64,000 nt of DNA from Hydractinia symbiolongicarpus. Its lineage: Eukaryota > Cnidaria > Hydrozoa > Anthoathecata > Hydractiniidae. The notes below the pieces were generated by a model. The model was not told the origin of the DNA, ran no database searches, and was given only the letters and a program-made list of their open reading frames with translations. The stretch spans positions 22,685,001 to 22,749,000 of the forward strand of contig NC_079875.1 of NCBI RefSeq assembly GCF_029227915.1. The letters run 5' to 3'. Shown in pieces: positions 36,001 to 47,100 of the stretch (within the stretch, counting starts at the first letter, position 1; every line of letters begins with the position of its first letter). Position numbers and translations under genes: made by a program.

Positions 36001-39000
36001 AAACCAAATAATGCATTAGTTCAGAATGATCCATTTTATGAGGATTAAAATTACTCAACTGATTAAATTACAAGAAAACTAAACCAATACAATGTAAATT
36101 TGTGAAACTTACCACAAATGGGTAACAAGCTCAACGCTTCCAAACAATAAATAATTTAATTTTTTTTTCTTTCAGTATATTACTTCCCATTGTTATGAGG
36201 GAGATTGTAGTGAACCTTGTGCATGGGTCTGACCATTCTTTGCCATCAAACAGATCTTCCACTGGTAATCATACACAAGACCTTTCTACCTTTGCGTTTT
36301 TTTATGGCACCATACCTACTGCACCCACAGTCATTATTTATGCTTCAAAATATGGAATTAGTGAGGATATTGTAAGTAAAATAAATTAAATGTGAAAAAA
36401 CAAGTAATACTAAAATTAATTTTTAAGCCTTGCCACTGAAAAAGTTGATGTATGACCCATGCAAATTGTGTTAAATGTGTTGAAACAGCATACATTAAAT
36501 GAGCTATTATGCATTACCTGTGACGTACATTTGGGGGGGGGGGATGTACGTCAAATACAAAGCTAGTATGAAAACAGAGTTTGTTTGTTTTTAAAAGGTA
36601 GCTACTGGATTGGTTATGGGAACTGTGGTTTCAGCTCCAGTACTTTTGTCTTCTGTAAAAATGTTACAAGTGAGAAATATACAAGATATTGATGTGTTCA
36701 AAAAACTAATTGCGGATGTTGCGAAGGACGTTAGCATCATAAGCCTGGTACTTTGTGTAAGGGAGCATATTTATTTTTTTCATTTTTTAAATTGATTACT
36801 TGGCTTTGTAGACTATTTGAATGTGTTACTAAGTTTAATAAAAAATGCTTATTTTGTCTTTAGGTCTGGGTTGTTATTGTTTTTGTTTCGTTGGGTTTGC
36901 ATAAACGCATGATCCATAGATGTGTGTTTGTTTTGGTAGGATTACAAGTGAGTTTCTTTTATGTTTGAATCACTTTTCTGCGGCCAATTTATATTAAACA
37001 ATAAATGAAATTTTTTTGTAAAAAGTCTATTTATCTTGTGCCTTTAACATATTTCCAAAATAAGGTACAACCACACATAGATTCAAATACGTTATCAATT
37101 ATGTCAATTTCATTAAACATTAAACAAAGTGAATTTAACAAATGTAACCAATTTTTTTAGATCATTCATGGAGCAATGGGTGCGACACATCATATATTTT
37201 CACATTCGAAAAGCGCTAAATTGATCAAGTTTTGTGTATGGTTAAACATATTTAGCTTAAATGCTATGTCTTGTTGTGCTGCTATTCTTGCTGTTGTCCT
37301 AGCCATGTCATTGTGCAGCAATGCACACACAGTACGAAGATATTGGCTGTTTATTTTGTTGTTTGGCATGATGTAAGTTCATTAAAATTGTAATTGGCCT
37401 AAAATACTGTCATGAAATCTCAGCAGAGCCATCAGGAAATAAAACTCCAGCAAGCCAATAGGTTATTTGTTTACCACACCAAATTGCTATTTAAACCAAT
37501 TAACTAAGCAGATTTTATTCCCTTGTTGCAATTTTAGTGAATTTAAATCTCTTTATTTACTCCTGCTTAATTTGAACAGTGATGAACACAGTTCGTTTTC
37601 CTTTTGAGAGACTATTCATAATACAGACTATTCATAATACAGCACACTTCTGTTAATTCCAACACACTAAAAGGGAAGTGAAAAGTTTTTGAATTGACAT
37701 ATGTTCAAATTAAGTAGCAGCAAACAAAGAGATTCAAATTAGTTTGAAACAAATTAGTGATGTATGTAGCATGTAAAACTATAATTTTTGTGTTTCATTT
37801 TCAGTCTACCATCTGTAATTGCAACATGGTCTTTATTGACATTAAATAATATTGTGGGGATGGTGCAAAATTCAATGTATTTCTCCCTGACATACTGCTT
37901 TACAGATAAGGTATGTCTTTTAGTGTAAACTTTATTTATTTACTTTTTTAATATGTTGATCGATTTTTTTCTCTACATTTATTCCCTATTCTGTTCTAGA
38001 TTACTGGAATACTTTCTATAACAACTAACACAATTTCTGTTGTACTTATATTTATGGCTTTATTCAAATTGAGCAGAAAAGAACTTTTTTCCAGTAAACC
38101 TACTTTGTATGCACAAAAAGATGAAAAGGAACCCAAGCAACCTCTTCTTAGTCCTTCAACAGAAAAGTAATCAGCTTATGTTCCATGTTTTTTTTTTACT
38201 TTAATGCGTATTTAATTTTAGACAGAATTTTTGTGTGACGTTTATATCTCTTTTTTTATTACAGACCGATTGTGGACTGTTGTGTTGATTGCTCATTTAA
38301 AATAGCATCATTTAAAAATCAAAACAATAGTGCTGCACTTATTTATTGATTTCCGCCAGCAAAGCTCCTGCAGTGTAGCATAATGAAGATCGTCTTATAA
38401 TGCGCCATCTTTGATGTTATTAACATTTCCCTTTAATAATTACGCCATTTACTTCTGTATAATTTTGCAAGCACGTAGACTAAAGCTATATTCAGCAGAA
38501 CCAATTGATTATTTATGAATTTTAATTTAAAGAGGAATTGTTGAGGCTGAATATTTTTGGTGAAAGATAATGTATTATAGCTATGAAATCGTGACAAGTG
38601 TGTTATAAAAGAAAAGTTACCTTTCGTAACTGATTATGTAAAAAATAATTTGCTGCCACCTTTAAAGATACTTTCCAAGCTGTTTTTTCAGAGAAAAAGA
38701 GAAAATAGATAAATGTTCAGGCTTGCCGTTGTTCTTATTTTGTTTTTATTGTTCATCAATTTTCAGGTTTATTTTTTTTCTTTAAAAATTGTTTTTATAG
38801 AAAAATGAAGTTTATGTAAGTTAAGTAGGCTATGATTTACAGTTTCAATAATAATCCAAAATTAAATTCTAAAATTTTAGAATATTCATTGATTTTGTTC
38901 CCCCATATTACTCAGTCCTCTTCAAAGTTAAGATTATTGCCAATGACAGAAATCTTTAAGCTGAAGGGCTTCTTGTTTAAATTTATATACCATTAAAATC

Positions 39001-42000
39001 CATAAGCCGAAATATTTTCGTGCAACCAAGGTGAAAGGTGGAATCCACAGTAAAAAAGATTTGTCATTTTTGTTTATGTGAAAACCTGGTTTCACTATAT
39101 TGTGATTTTGCTATATGCTTTGTACTGTATTTATTTCTTTTTGCAAGCTCTTTGCAATGTTTAAAAACATTGTTTTCGCTTTAATTATCAACCTTTGTTA
39201 AAGAAAGGGGTAGATGTGTTTTTGTATATGGTTTATTTGAAATGGAACTAAAAATTTTAAAGATCAGAAGCGTCCATTGTGTTAAACTACGATGTAAGAA
39301 GTTAGCCTACAGCAGAAACATCGAGGAAAAACACTATTTTTGTGTGAGCTATTGCACCTTTACAAGAACATCTAATTTAGGATTAAAAGAAAATGTTTTT
39401 GTTTCCTTTTTTCGGTTAGAGAGAAGCTATAAAAATCAGATGCATTGGTTCTTCAGTTATTCTTATGTGTTCTTATTCTTATTATTTTATATTTAAAATT
39501 ATATGCATAATCTAACCATGGCAGTGTCCCTTTAAATCAGGTTGCATCCAATGCTTACACTCAGAGCTTGTGGCAAAAAGCATACTGAGAGAAGGGTTTT
39601 CCTGGCTATATTTAAACAAGCCTATAATTTCTTTCTATAAACCATAACGTGTATAACAATGATGATTATTATTAATGGTTTTAAAAATCTTTGAATAGTG
39701 GTTGCATGATTTTAAAATGGTGGTTGTATTAGAGCTATTGATATAATTACCCATAAGTGTTAATTTAAAAAATTATAAACAATTTTAGTTCAATCCAATG
39801 ATTTTCTTTTTTCTTATGAATGTCAGTCTTGTTTTATGAAAAATACTGTCAAATAAAAAATTAACTTACTTGACACATTCTATAGTTGTTGTTAATATCG
39901 TTGAATTGTGTCTTTTCTTGCTTTAGTTGTGAATCATGTGTCCTTCAGAGTGAAGGTATGTGTGATGGAGACATGAAGACACGTGGAAATGCTGTTGCAG
40001 ACATCGAAAACTTAGATGCAGATGTTTGTCTAGTGAAACAATCAAATGATGCATTCAATACCACGTCTGCAGACAAAAATATTGAATTTGTTAATAGTAT
40101 ATCAGACATAGAAAAGATTCAATTAACCTGGCTTCGTGTTAAAAATGAAAACCATGTTACACAGCATGTGGTCCTAATCTTGATTCTTTTGTTTTTAATA
40201 ATTTTAGTAAGTGAATCTAATTTCTGCTAATCCATCTGCTTATTTGTTTGTTTGTTGTTATTTGCAAAGGAGTGTATTTGATGTATAAAAAATGAGTGAT
40301 GTCACAATTTTAACTTTTTTCCAACATTTCCAACAACGTGTTTGTCCTAGAAGATACCCTGACATATCCTGCTTCTGAAATTTTAGTGTATAATTATGCT
40401 CTGCACTTATTTTTAGTTTTTTTTTTTTATTGAGTAGCAGCTTCCTGTGAGTGTAAAGTATTACTTTTAAAATTTAGAACATTTCCCTGATGGCGTGGTA
40501 TATGCTACCTGGTACGCATAACGAAGGCATATTTTTAGAATTGGAAATGCTGTCTGTTGTGTTGACATATGGTCAGGTTAGATTTGTTAATTTTCTAATG
40601 TTTTCAGATCCTTGTTCTTGTTAAGGTGTATTCCAATTAACACAAATAAGTCGCTAAATTTAATAATTTTATTAAAAAATTTTGCTAAATCCATTTCATA
40701 TAACTTAATTTTAGAAATTAAATTAGCACTTTCAGTTAGAAAAGTCACTTAATTTAATTATCAACTCATATGTTATTGAAATAATTGTACATTTTTTACT
40801 CACTTTTAACTCAAATTCTGCACAAAATAAACTGGCATTAGGGAACGCATATTTAAATAATTAAGCTCCGTCAGCAAATCTCCATGGCAATTTCTGCATA
40901 ATATATCACCATATTTGCTTTGATTTTGACATGTGTGTTTTGCATGAATTACGGAACACATGAAACCAAAATAATTTATGAAACCCTCTCATTGCATTCC
41001 ATGAAAATGTTGTAAATCTTGCATAGCTTATTCCATTTTGTAAACATGTATGCACCTCGAGTAAGGTAAGTTGTGTTATATGGAATGCACCCATAATCTT
41101 TAAATTTTATTATTTTTACTTTTTCAGGGTTTTTTTACTTTCTTTGTGTTTGGATTTTTGAAAGAGCTATCCACGCTGCCAGTGTTTGAATGGTTAGTAT
41201 TTTCTTATAATATCTTTGTTTTTGCCATTGGACCGATAAATAGAATGGTTGTGTGCAACTTTCATTCCTTCGATTTCTCCGCAATTTTTGCATCTTGTGT
41301 TGTGGCTAGCTAGATACAGCTACCTCCAGCTATCTCATGACTAGAAAATGTATGACAGGCAAACCATTGATTTTTCCACCAGCTAACTAAATCATAATTC
41401 TCACCATATATCTGTCTGTCTCTCTTTGGGCTGAAATGGTATCCTGTGGATTTTTTCACGGACTAACAACTATTGGTTATGATGTAAATAATTATTTGTG
41501 CGGGTACTGGGATGTGTGCTCCTCCCAAAAAATTGGATAATTCCCATGCTCGCTTAAAAATTTTCAGTGTTATTGTCTATTATTTTGTGATAGTAGTCAA
41601 TTGTAAAACATCTTTTACTTTTCATAAATAATTATTTTTAAACGTTTTATAGGCTATTTCTGATCTTCTCACGACATTTAAACAAAAAAGTCATTCTTCC
41701 AGAAATATCGAATGTTGACAGCGATGTTTTGCTCTTATGCGAAAGATTTCGAAAGCACCACATGGATAATTGTGCGAAAGACATCATATCTAACTTAAAG
41801 TTTGTTTGTTTGTTTTTGTTTTGAAATTAGACAATCAATTAAACATTGTTAGGATCCTTTTTTTTATGTGACAGTTATTAGCTGGTGTTAACTTATGGTT
41901 TGCATAAAAGTTACTGGTAGTCCGTCTACAATTCTGCTCATAGTCATTTTATAGGATGCATGGGGATATTAGGACAAATTTGCTATTTTCCTCTCCAAAA

Positions 42001-42353
42001 ATTAACACGCCCTTCTTTTTAACGCCTTCCTCTAATAAAAACCCCCTTCTTTAAAAATCTAAAATTCAATGTATACCTGATACCACCTTTCATGCAATCT
42101 TAGGTTTCGTTTCAAAACTTATGAGAATGTGTTTAAAGGCTCATGTCTGGTAACATGGCTGGTCGAGTCTGGTTTGGTGAATGATCGATATGAAGCAGTC
42201 AAGTATGGCAACCATCTGTTAGAAGGACGGGTGATCGAGCACTGCACAAATCGGTATTATTTCCATGATTTGCCTTACATATACCAGTTTAAAAAGAATG
42301 TAGAGAAAGTGGTGAGTAAAAATAAAAAACGGAAAAAAAGATTTACGAAATAA
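30075..42353 (+). CDS. gpr155: Lysosomal cholesterol-sensing protein GPR155 (LYCHOS)
   Basis: Multi-pass lysosomal membrane protein; mammalian LYCHOS senses cholesterol and signals to mTORC1 through GATOR1. Exons: 30075-30420, 32701-33160, 36176-36371, 36598-36756, 36864-36947, 37161-37372, 37805-37910, 38000-38166, 39927-40206, 40478-40576, 41128-41192, 41653-41799, 42104-42353; 2571 nt, 856 aa (human about 870). Residues 1 to about 380 form the PIN/auxin-carrier-like transporter part (QSNDFAFGLPL, DYIYLVAPINLALLNPIGF, TALFYLGFSLG, APTVIIYASKYG, GTVVSAPVLL). About 380-700 hold the GPCR-like helices, with a hydrophilic Cys/acidic loop at about 577-655. The C-terminal DEP domain (about 740-845) contains FKGSCLVTWLVESGLVNDR and EGRVIEHCTNRYYFHD. 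The protein ends in a Lys-rich tail. Exon 38000-38166 joins 39927 in phase; an alternative acceptor at 38264 leads to a short reading frame (separate entry). Confidence 0.93.
30933..32230. repeat. Inverted-repeat element with minisatellite arms (GPR155 intron 1)
   Basis: The left arm (30933-31040) and right arm (32139-32230) are imperfect inverted complements: ACTAAACAGAGGAACCACC versus its complement near 32205-32225. Both arms continue inward as about 14-bp units of the type ATCTACAACAACCT. The total span of 1.3 kb is consistent with a fold-back transposon. Confidence 0.65.
31538..31786. repeat. Fold-back element nested inside the previous one
   Basis: The ends read ACCTTATTGGTAAAAAAAAA and its inverted counterpart TTTTTTTAAGGTAATAGG. 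The interior is rich in TTTGCCGAC / GTCGGCAAA inverted words. About 250 bp, AT-rich, non-coding. Confidence 0.6.
33430..33730 (+). repeat. Dispersed repeat family C, copy 1
   Basis: Shares AGTATGTTGTAAATNGA, GTGTTTCCGGT, CAGCAAAAACAG and CGCTTAGTA words, in order, with 47920-48120 and 48295-48310. GPR155 intron 2. No coding content. Confidence 0.5.
34140..34500 (+). repeat. Repeat family D, left copy
   Basis: Inverted relative to 38345-38978. Shared landmarks include GAGGACTGAGTAATATGGGG, TATCTTTCACCAAAAATATT, AGCTTTAGTCTACGTGCTTG and CATCAAAGATGG. This copy lacks an internal segment of about 280 bp present in the other. GPR155 intron 2. Confidence 0.8.
36521..36553. other. Perfect 10-bp inverted repeat enclosing an 11-G run
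   Basis: TGACGTACAT (36521-36530), TT, eleven G (36533-36543), then ATGTACGTCA (36544-36553). It lies 44 bp before the 3-prime splice site of the GPR155 exon starting at 36598. Confidence 0.85.
38265..38349 (+). other. Possible alternative 3-terminal exon of GPR155
   Basis: Preceded by a good acceptor (TTTTTTTATTACAG). Joined to the exon ending 38166 it reads on in frame through CCVDCSFKIASF and stops at 38347-38349, at the edge of repeat family D. No donor with the right phase exists before the stop, so it cannot be an internal exon. It would give a protein of about 600 residues lacking the last helices and the DEP domain. It may be real alternative termination or a cryptic acceptor. Confidence 0.35.
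38345..38978 (-). repeat. Repeat family D, right copy (inverted, longer)
   Basis: Inverted partner of 34140-34500, with an extra internal segment of about 280 bp (about 38615-38895). The two copies flank six GPR155 exons (36176-38166) in inverted orientation. Confidence 0.8.
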
Positions 42354-43784
42354 AAATTTTCGCTTTTTTGATGTTGAACTTGAGCATGCGATCAAGGTAA
42401 AAATAACGATTAATTTAGAATTTTACTCTGTAGGTTGTTGTTGTTTGTATTTAAAATAATGGTGTCAGTTGGAAATTTTATATATTTGTACTTAAGTTGA
42501 GAAGTTGTGTTCTGAAGGTCAACTGGATTTAAAAATATAATTTATTTTTTAATAGAATTTTAGCAAATATAGAGATGGGTGTATAAAGAATTTTATTTAT
42601 TTTTGTTTTCATGGCTTAGTTTTTATTTGAGAGTGGAAACTAGTTTTTGAAACTTTTCATTATGATCAAAGATTAATCGGTTAATCTGAAAAAAAGTTGA
42701 TTTGATTAGCTTACCGCTTATAAAAAATGGTTTTGTATGGAACCATTCTAACTGGTATGGGAAGCCATTATTAAAATGATAAAAGAAATAAAAAACAGCT
42801 TACATAGCACACAACCCTTGGCGACTTGAGAAGGACAAGAGAAATTGCTTCGAATGTTTGTTTACATAAGAAAATTTATTTTTCAAGTGAGGTAATAAAA
42901 CAGATACTAATTGGTTTTGACGTAAAATACAATGCCCTCGTCCAAAGTTACAGACCATTCACGCTTGGTCTGTACTGTTCACCTCAGGTTTTGTATTTTA
43001 CAGTACAACTAAAAACTTAGCTTTCATTGTTTAGTAAGCAATGTTGGATAATAAAATTGATTCTCGCATTTGTTAAATAGAATTTATATACAGTAAATAC
43101 ATATATTTAAATTGCTTGTTGCAGCTACTTCTATTATTTCTACTGGTTATTTCATTAAAATATTTATACTGCGAAATGTTTTGTATGCAGTGGATTATTT
43201 TGAATTATTATTTATGTATGTGGGTATTTACAAGGCTGGTGTTAGTAACAAATTTATTTTTCTTTATTTAAAAAATAAATGGCCTGTTTTCAAAAAGTTT
43301 CTTTGGTCCTTTTTTAATCCTTTTTAATGGAATCTTGAATTGCATCTGTTGATTTTATTGTTTTTGGATACTGTTTGTTCCTTGCTTTAACTATCGGATT
43401 AAAACGAGGATGAAATTTCAAATATCCTAAAAGAGGCATTTTTTATAAGGGCCTATTTTATTAATTTTTGTATATCAGCTAAATTGGTTAATTCTTTTTT
43501 TACTTCATCTTCAGATGTGTTTCAGTAGCAGTGAAATCATACAATTTTTTCACTTAGTCTGGGAATACTTCAAACCTCTTGTGACAATCCTGATAGGCAT
43601 GGTCCATTTTTGCTGCAATGACAATAAATCATTATATAGCTTTATAAGATATTTGAGCATCGTTATAGAAATAAGTAAAACATTTTGGTTATTATTTCGA
43701 ATATTTATACGGCCACTTCAGTGTTAAAAACACTGTTATCAGTGTGGGTCCTATGTTCGGAATGTCAACATTATGTACACACTG
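42354..43784. other. Intergenic region GPR155 - RPC3
   Basis: Holds the GPR155 3-prime UTR. Small open frames (42826-43020, 43112-43327, 43515-43727) show no family resemblance. No gene recognised. Confidence 0.4.
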
Positions 43785-43935
43785 GCATTGCCTGCCCAAT
43801 TTCCCTCACACGGCATGGGTTGACCCGTAGCCCGTGGTAAAGGCACTTGCTAAACATGCCCGCGCTGTGGACCGAGCCACGCACCTTGTGATTACAAAGC
43901 GAACTCCATAAGCACAAGGCCAAGCGCCACGTGGG
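43785..43935 (-). mobile_element. Putative tRNA-derived SINE
   Basis: A GC-rich island in AT-rich surroundings. Read on minus it resembles a degenerate tRNA: GGCGCTTGGCC at the head, CTTTG TAATCA CAAGG as an anticodon-like stem-loop, and GTGGCTCGGTCCAC as a T-arm with a box B-like GGCTCGGTCC. An unrelated tail follows. The stem lengths are not canonical, so it is not a functional tRNA gene. Confidence 0.45.
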
Positions 43936-44129
43936 TTAAAAAGTTTAATTAAGTAGCCTGTAGGTTTGATATTTAAGACTGTCGTCGTATTTCTTGTCTT
44001 GTGTAGTGTAAATTTCTCGAAAAGTTTGTTAAGCATGTCTGACAAGCGGAATGAAATTTTTTTAATTCTCATACTGTTCCAGAATCGTTAACTCACTTCT
44101 GCTTTTAATTTCAGTCAAGAGAGAAAATT
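43936..44129 (+). promoter_or_regulatory. 5-prime flank of RPC3
   Basis: An acceptor TTTCAG ends at 44114, 15 bp before the start codon, so a non-coding first exon and the promoter lie further upstream and are not located. Confidence 0.4.
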
Positions 44130-47100
44130 ATGTCTAAAGCAAAGGGGACATTAGCTTCATATATTATTAAGGAACATTTTGGTGAAATTGTTGAGAAGAC
44201 CGTCACCTACCTTATTAAAAATGGTAGCCGAAGCTTGCGAGATATTTTCAATTCTGTGCATTTAAATCGGGAAGAGGTGAGTGATGTTGACATTTGTTTT
44301 GAATTAAAAGTGTAGTTATAATTCTGTAAACACTCCACCGGATCATGTAAAAATATGCCTTTATATATTTGACAGATTTTATTGGCAACTTTTGTGTTCT
44401 TCCTTTTATTTCTAAGATGTTTAAACTGTTCTTACGTTTCCAGTTTTCCGGCATCAGTACTATGTGAATTCCTCACTTGCAACTATCATGTTTAATTTTT
44501 TACGTTAGATTAAAAAATCTCTCTCAATACTCGTGCATCATGAACTTGTGGCGTATACGAAAAACAAAAATGGCGTAACTGAATACCAAGCTCGTCTCGA
44601 TCACATCTTGAGGCGGAAGCGCTACCAGAAGTATGTGTATTGTGCTAAGTCGAAGTTCGGCGATGTTGCTGAGCTTGTCATCGAAAACTTGCTATTGAAT
44701 GGCTGCGACACATTGAGCAGAGTATCGAAGAATGTTGCTGAAAGGCTTGAAAGCGACGAAACCGATGACAGCAGGCCTGATGAAGGTTTAGTGGTACAGA
44801 AATGTAAAGAGTTGATTGTTGGACATTTTTTGCTCAGAGTGCGAAATCCAACCACGGTAGAGGAAGAAGACGTTGTAGAACAGGAAGACAGTGAAAAATT
44901 CGTGTTTCCTATAGGTAGGAGATCTGCATTTATTTCTTATTTTTTGAGCAAACAGTTACATGATTTTAGCCAAATATTAGAAATAGTCAACTTCAGTTTA
45001 TTGAGCTCAAAAACGGAATTTTTTTCTAGTACTCTTAAATAACGTCTGCATGTCAGTGAACGTCTTCTTGTAACAAAGAATTACATAAAATTATATCGAT
45101 TTTATACAAAGAGGATGGTAGCTAAGACTACGGCGGCAGAGGAATAGAACGAGTACGGCAACCGTCGCTTTAAAATATAACCTGACGCTAAGAGAATGTT
45201 CGAATGTTTTTCGATTATTAATTTTTGCGGAACCTACTTTTTGTGAGTTGCTCTAAAAATTGTAATTTTGCAAAATCGCAAATTTCTGCAAAAAAACTGA
45301 ATCCAAAATAGCATTATTTTAGAAAGTATGTAAATAAAAAAGTTTTTATCTAAGTGAAAAGAAATACGACTTATAAACAGATCATCTTGTATCTTTTGTT
45401 GAGTTATTGTTTTATTGATTTTTTTGATTGCATTTTTTTTGATAGGTGTCGGCGTGAAAAGAAAAACAACTTCGCCTGAACAGTCATCGTTAAAACGAAT
45501 AAAACTGACAAGGTATTTCCACACTTTACCATTTTTAGGAAATGTGTTGTTAAAAATGTAACTAAAAAAAGTAAAATTATGCAAACATATTCCATAATAT
45601 ATGCATACGCATATGCATACATTATGCAAAAATATGCATAAATTATGCAAAAATATACAATATCTATTGATCGTCTTGTTATTTTCTCTTTTAGTTCCGA
45701 ATGCAGTGAAAATGTAAGATATATTTTAAGACGTTGCTGTGTTGTTGTTTTTTATTAAAATCTGTTGTAACAACCTTCACGCTCACCTTCATTGGTTTTA
45801 GTACGAAGACGACGGTGTTTACTGGCATGTCAATTTCGAGCGATTCGACCAAGTGTTTGTGGACCAAGTACGTGGTAATTTGTGGTCATAACAGAACTCG
45901 GGTGAATTAATCAACCTGGAAATTTAGGTTGAAATGTTTCAGGTGAAAAGCGAGAAAAACTAGAAACTTGTACACTAATGCAGACGTATTTAGGCTGTCT
46001 TTCCTAATTTGATTTATTCCACGTGGCCAATGACTGCACCACGTCGGCCAATTTGTGTTTCACGTTGGCAGTTTATTATTTTGTTTTGCAATAGCACTCT
46101 CTTATACACCAACAACGGTGGTTGAATTAAGAGAGAAGTCGACATTAGCCTCGTCAATTGCCTGTTTTCGACGTGGATTAGAAAATGCTGCTTCACCGTG
46201 AATTAAAAAGGCTGTTTTAAGAGCGTTATCTTATAGCTGCAGCCTCTCGCTTTTCCCAAATACCGTCCACTGTAAAAGGTCTGCCGAGAAAAATACCCTT
46301 GTGACGTTACTACCTTACGTCGGAAATTGAAGTAATGAAACATTGTTTTAATTTCTAAAACGGGGGATGAATGGAAGAAAAATTTTTTCTGTAACAAACT
46401 ATTTTATAAAATATTCATCGATATGGTGACAAGTTGATAATGGTTGATTATCTGTGTTTAGATGATCATAAGTGCTGCCTCTGAAAGATTAGACCAGGTT
46501 AAAAAATTATTTTGCTGTCTAAAGTTATGGAAAACATCTATGTATGTTTTCTTGTATGCAAGATTTTTTTTAGAGCGCTTCGAAAATAGTGGCTACTATT
46601 TTAAAGATGACAGAGATGGAACGGACTTTGATATCACAAGCGACACGTAGCGTCTCTATATTCGATGTAAGCATGCTGACATATGCATATTTTTAAAAAG
46701 TTAGCTATTACTAGCTGAAGTATGTAGAAGTGTTTAAAAAGCTGGGAAAAGGGCTAATTTTAACTTTGGAAATACATGTAAATCGTTATATAAGTAAGTT
46801 TCTTCCGGTGTTTTTATTTGAAATGAAAAGCCCTTGCAGGCTAAAAGATTTCGGTTCTTGTTTGTGTGCAATTTTGTTTCTTATACCGTTCGAGGTTGCC
46901 AGTAAGTAGACTGTTTTGTGTAGACCTTCTACAATCTTGTTCTGTCATTTCAAATAAACAGGTATTATCCCATGGTAGGTATTATCTTGCAATTCTTTCA
47001 TGCAGTGCGTGAGATACAGGCTAGAACAAACTAATTTGTTACTGTTAGCGGGCAAAGCGAGAGTCATATGTTAAATAGCCAAAAGCAGTAAAAAAATGCA

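Noticed and set aside
38265-38349. Counting this block as a normal internal GPR155 exon.
   Set aside because: No donor of the needed phase precedes the stop, while direct joining of 38166 to 39927 is in phase.
39242-39496. 84-codon plus-strand frame in a GPR155 intron.
   Set aside because: No family resemblance; composition typical of AT-rich chance frames.
43850-43935. Functional tRNA gene.
   Set aside because: The acceptor stem does not pair and the anticodon loop has the wrong size; better explained as a tRNA-derived repeat.
43806-44072. 88-codon minus-strand frame.
   Set aside because: It is read through the tRNA-like SINE and its flank.
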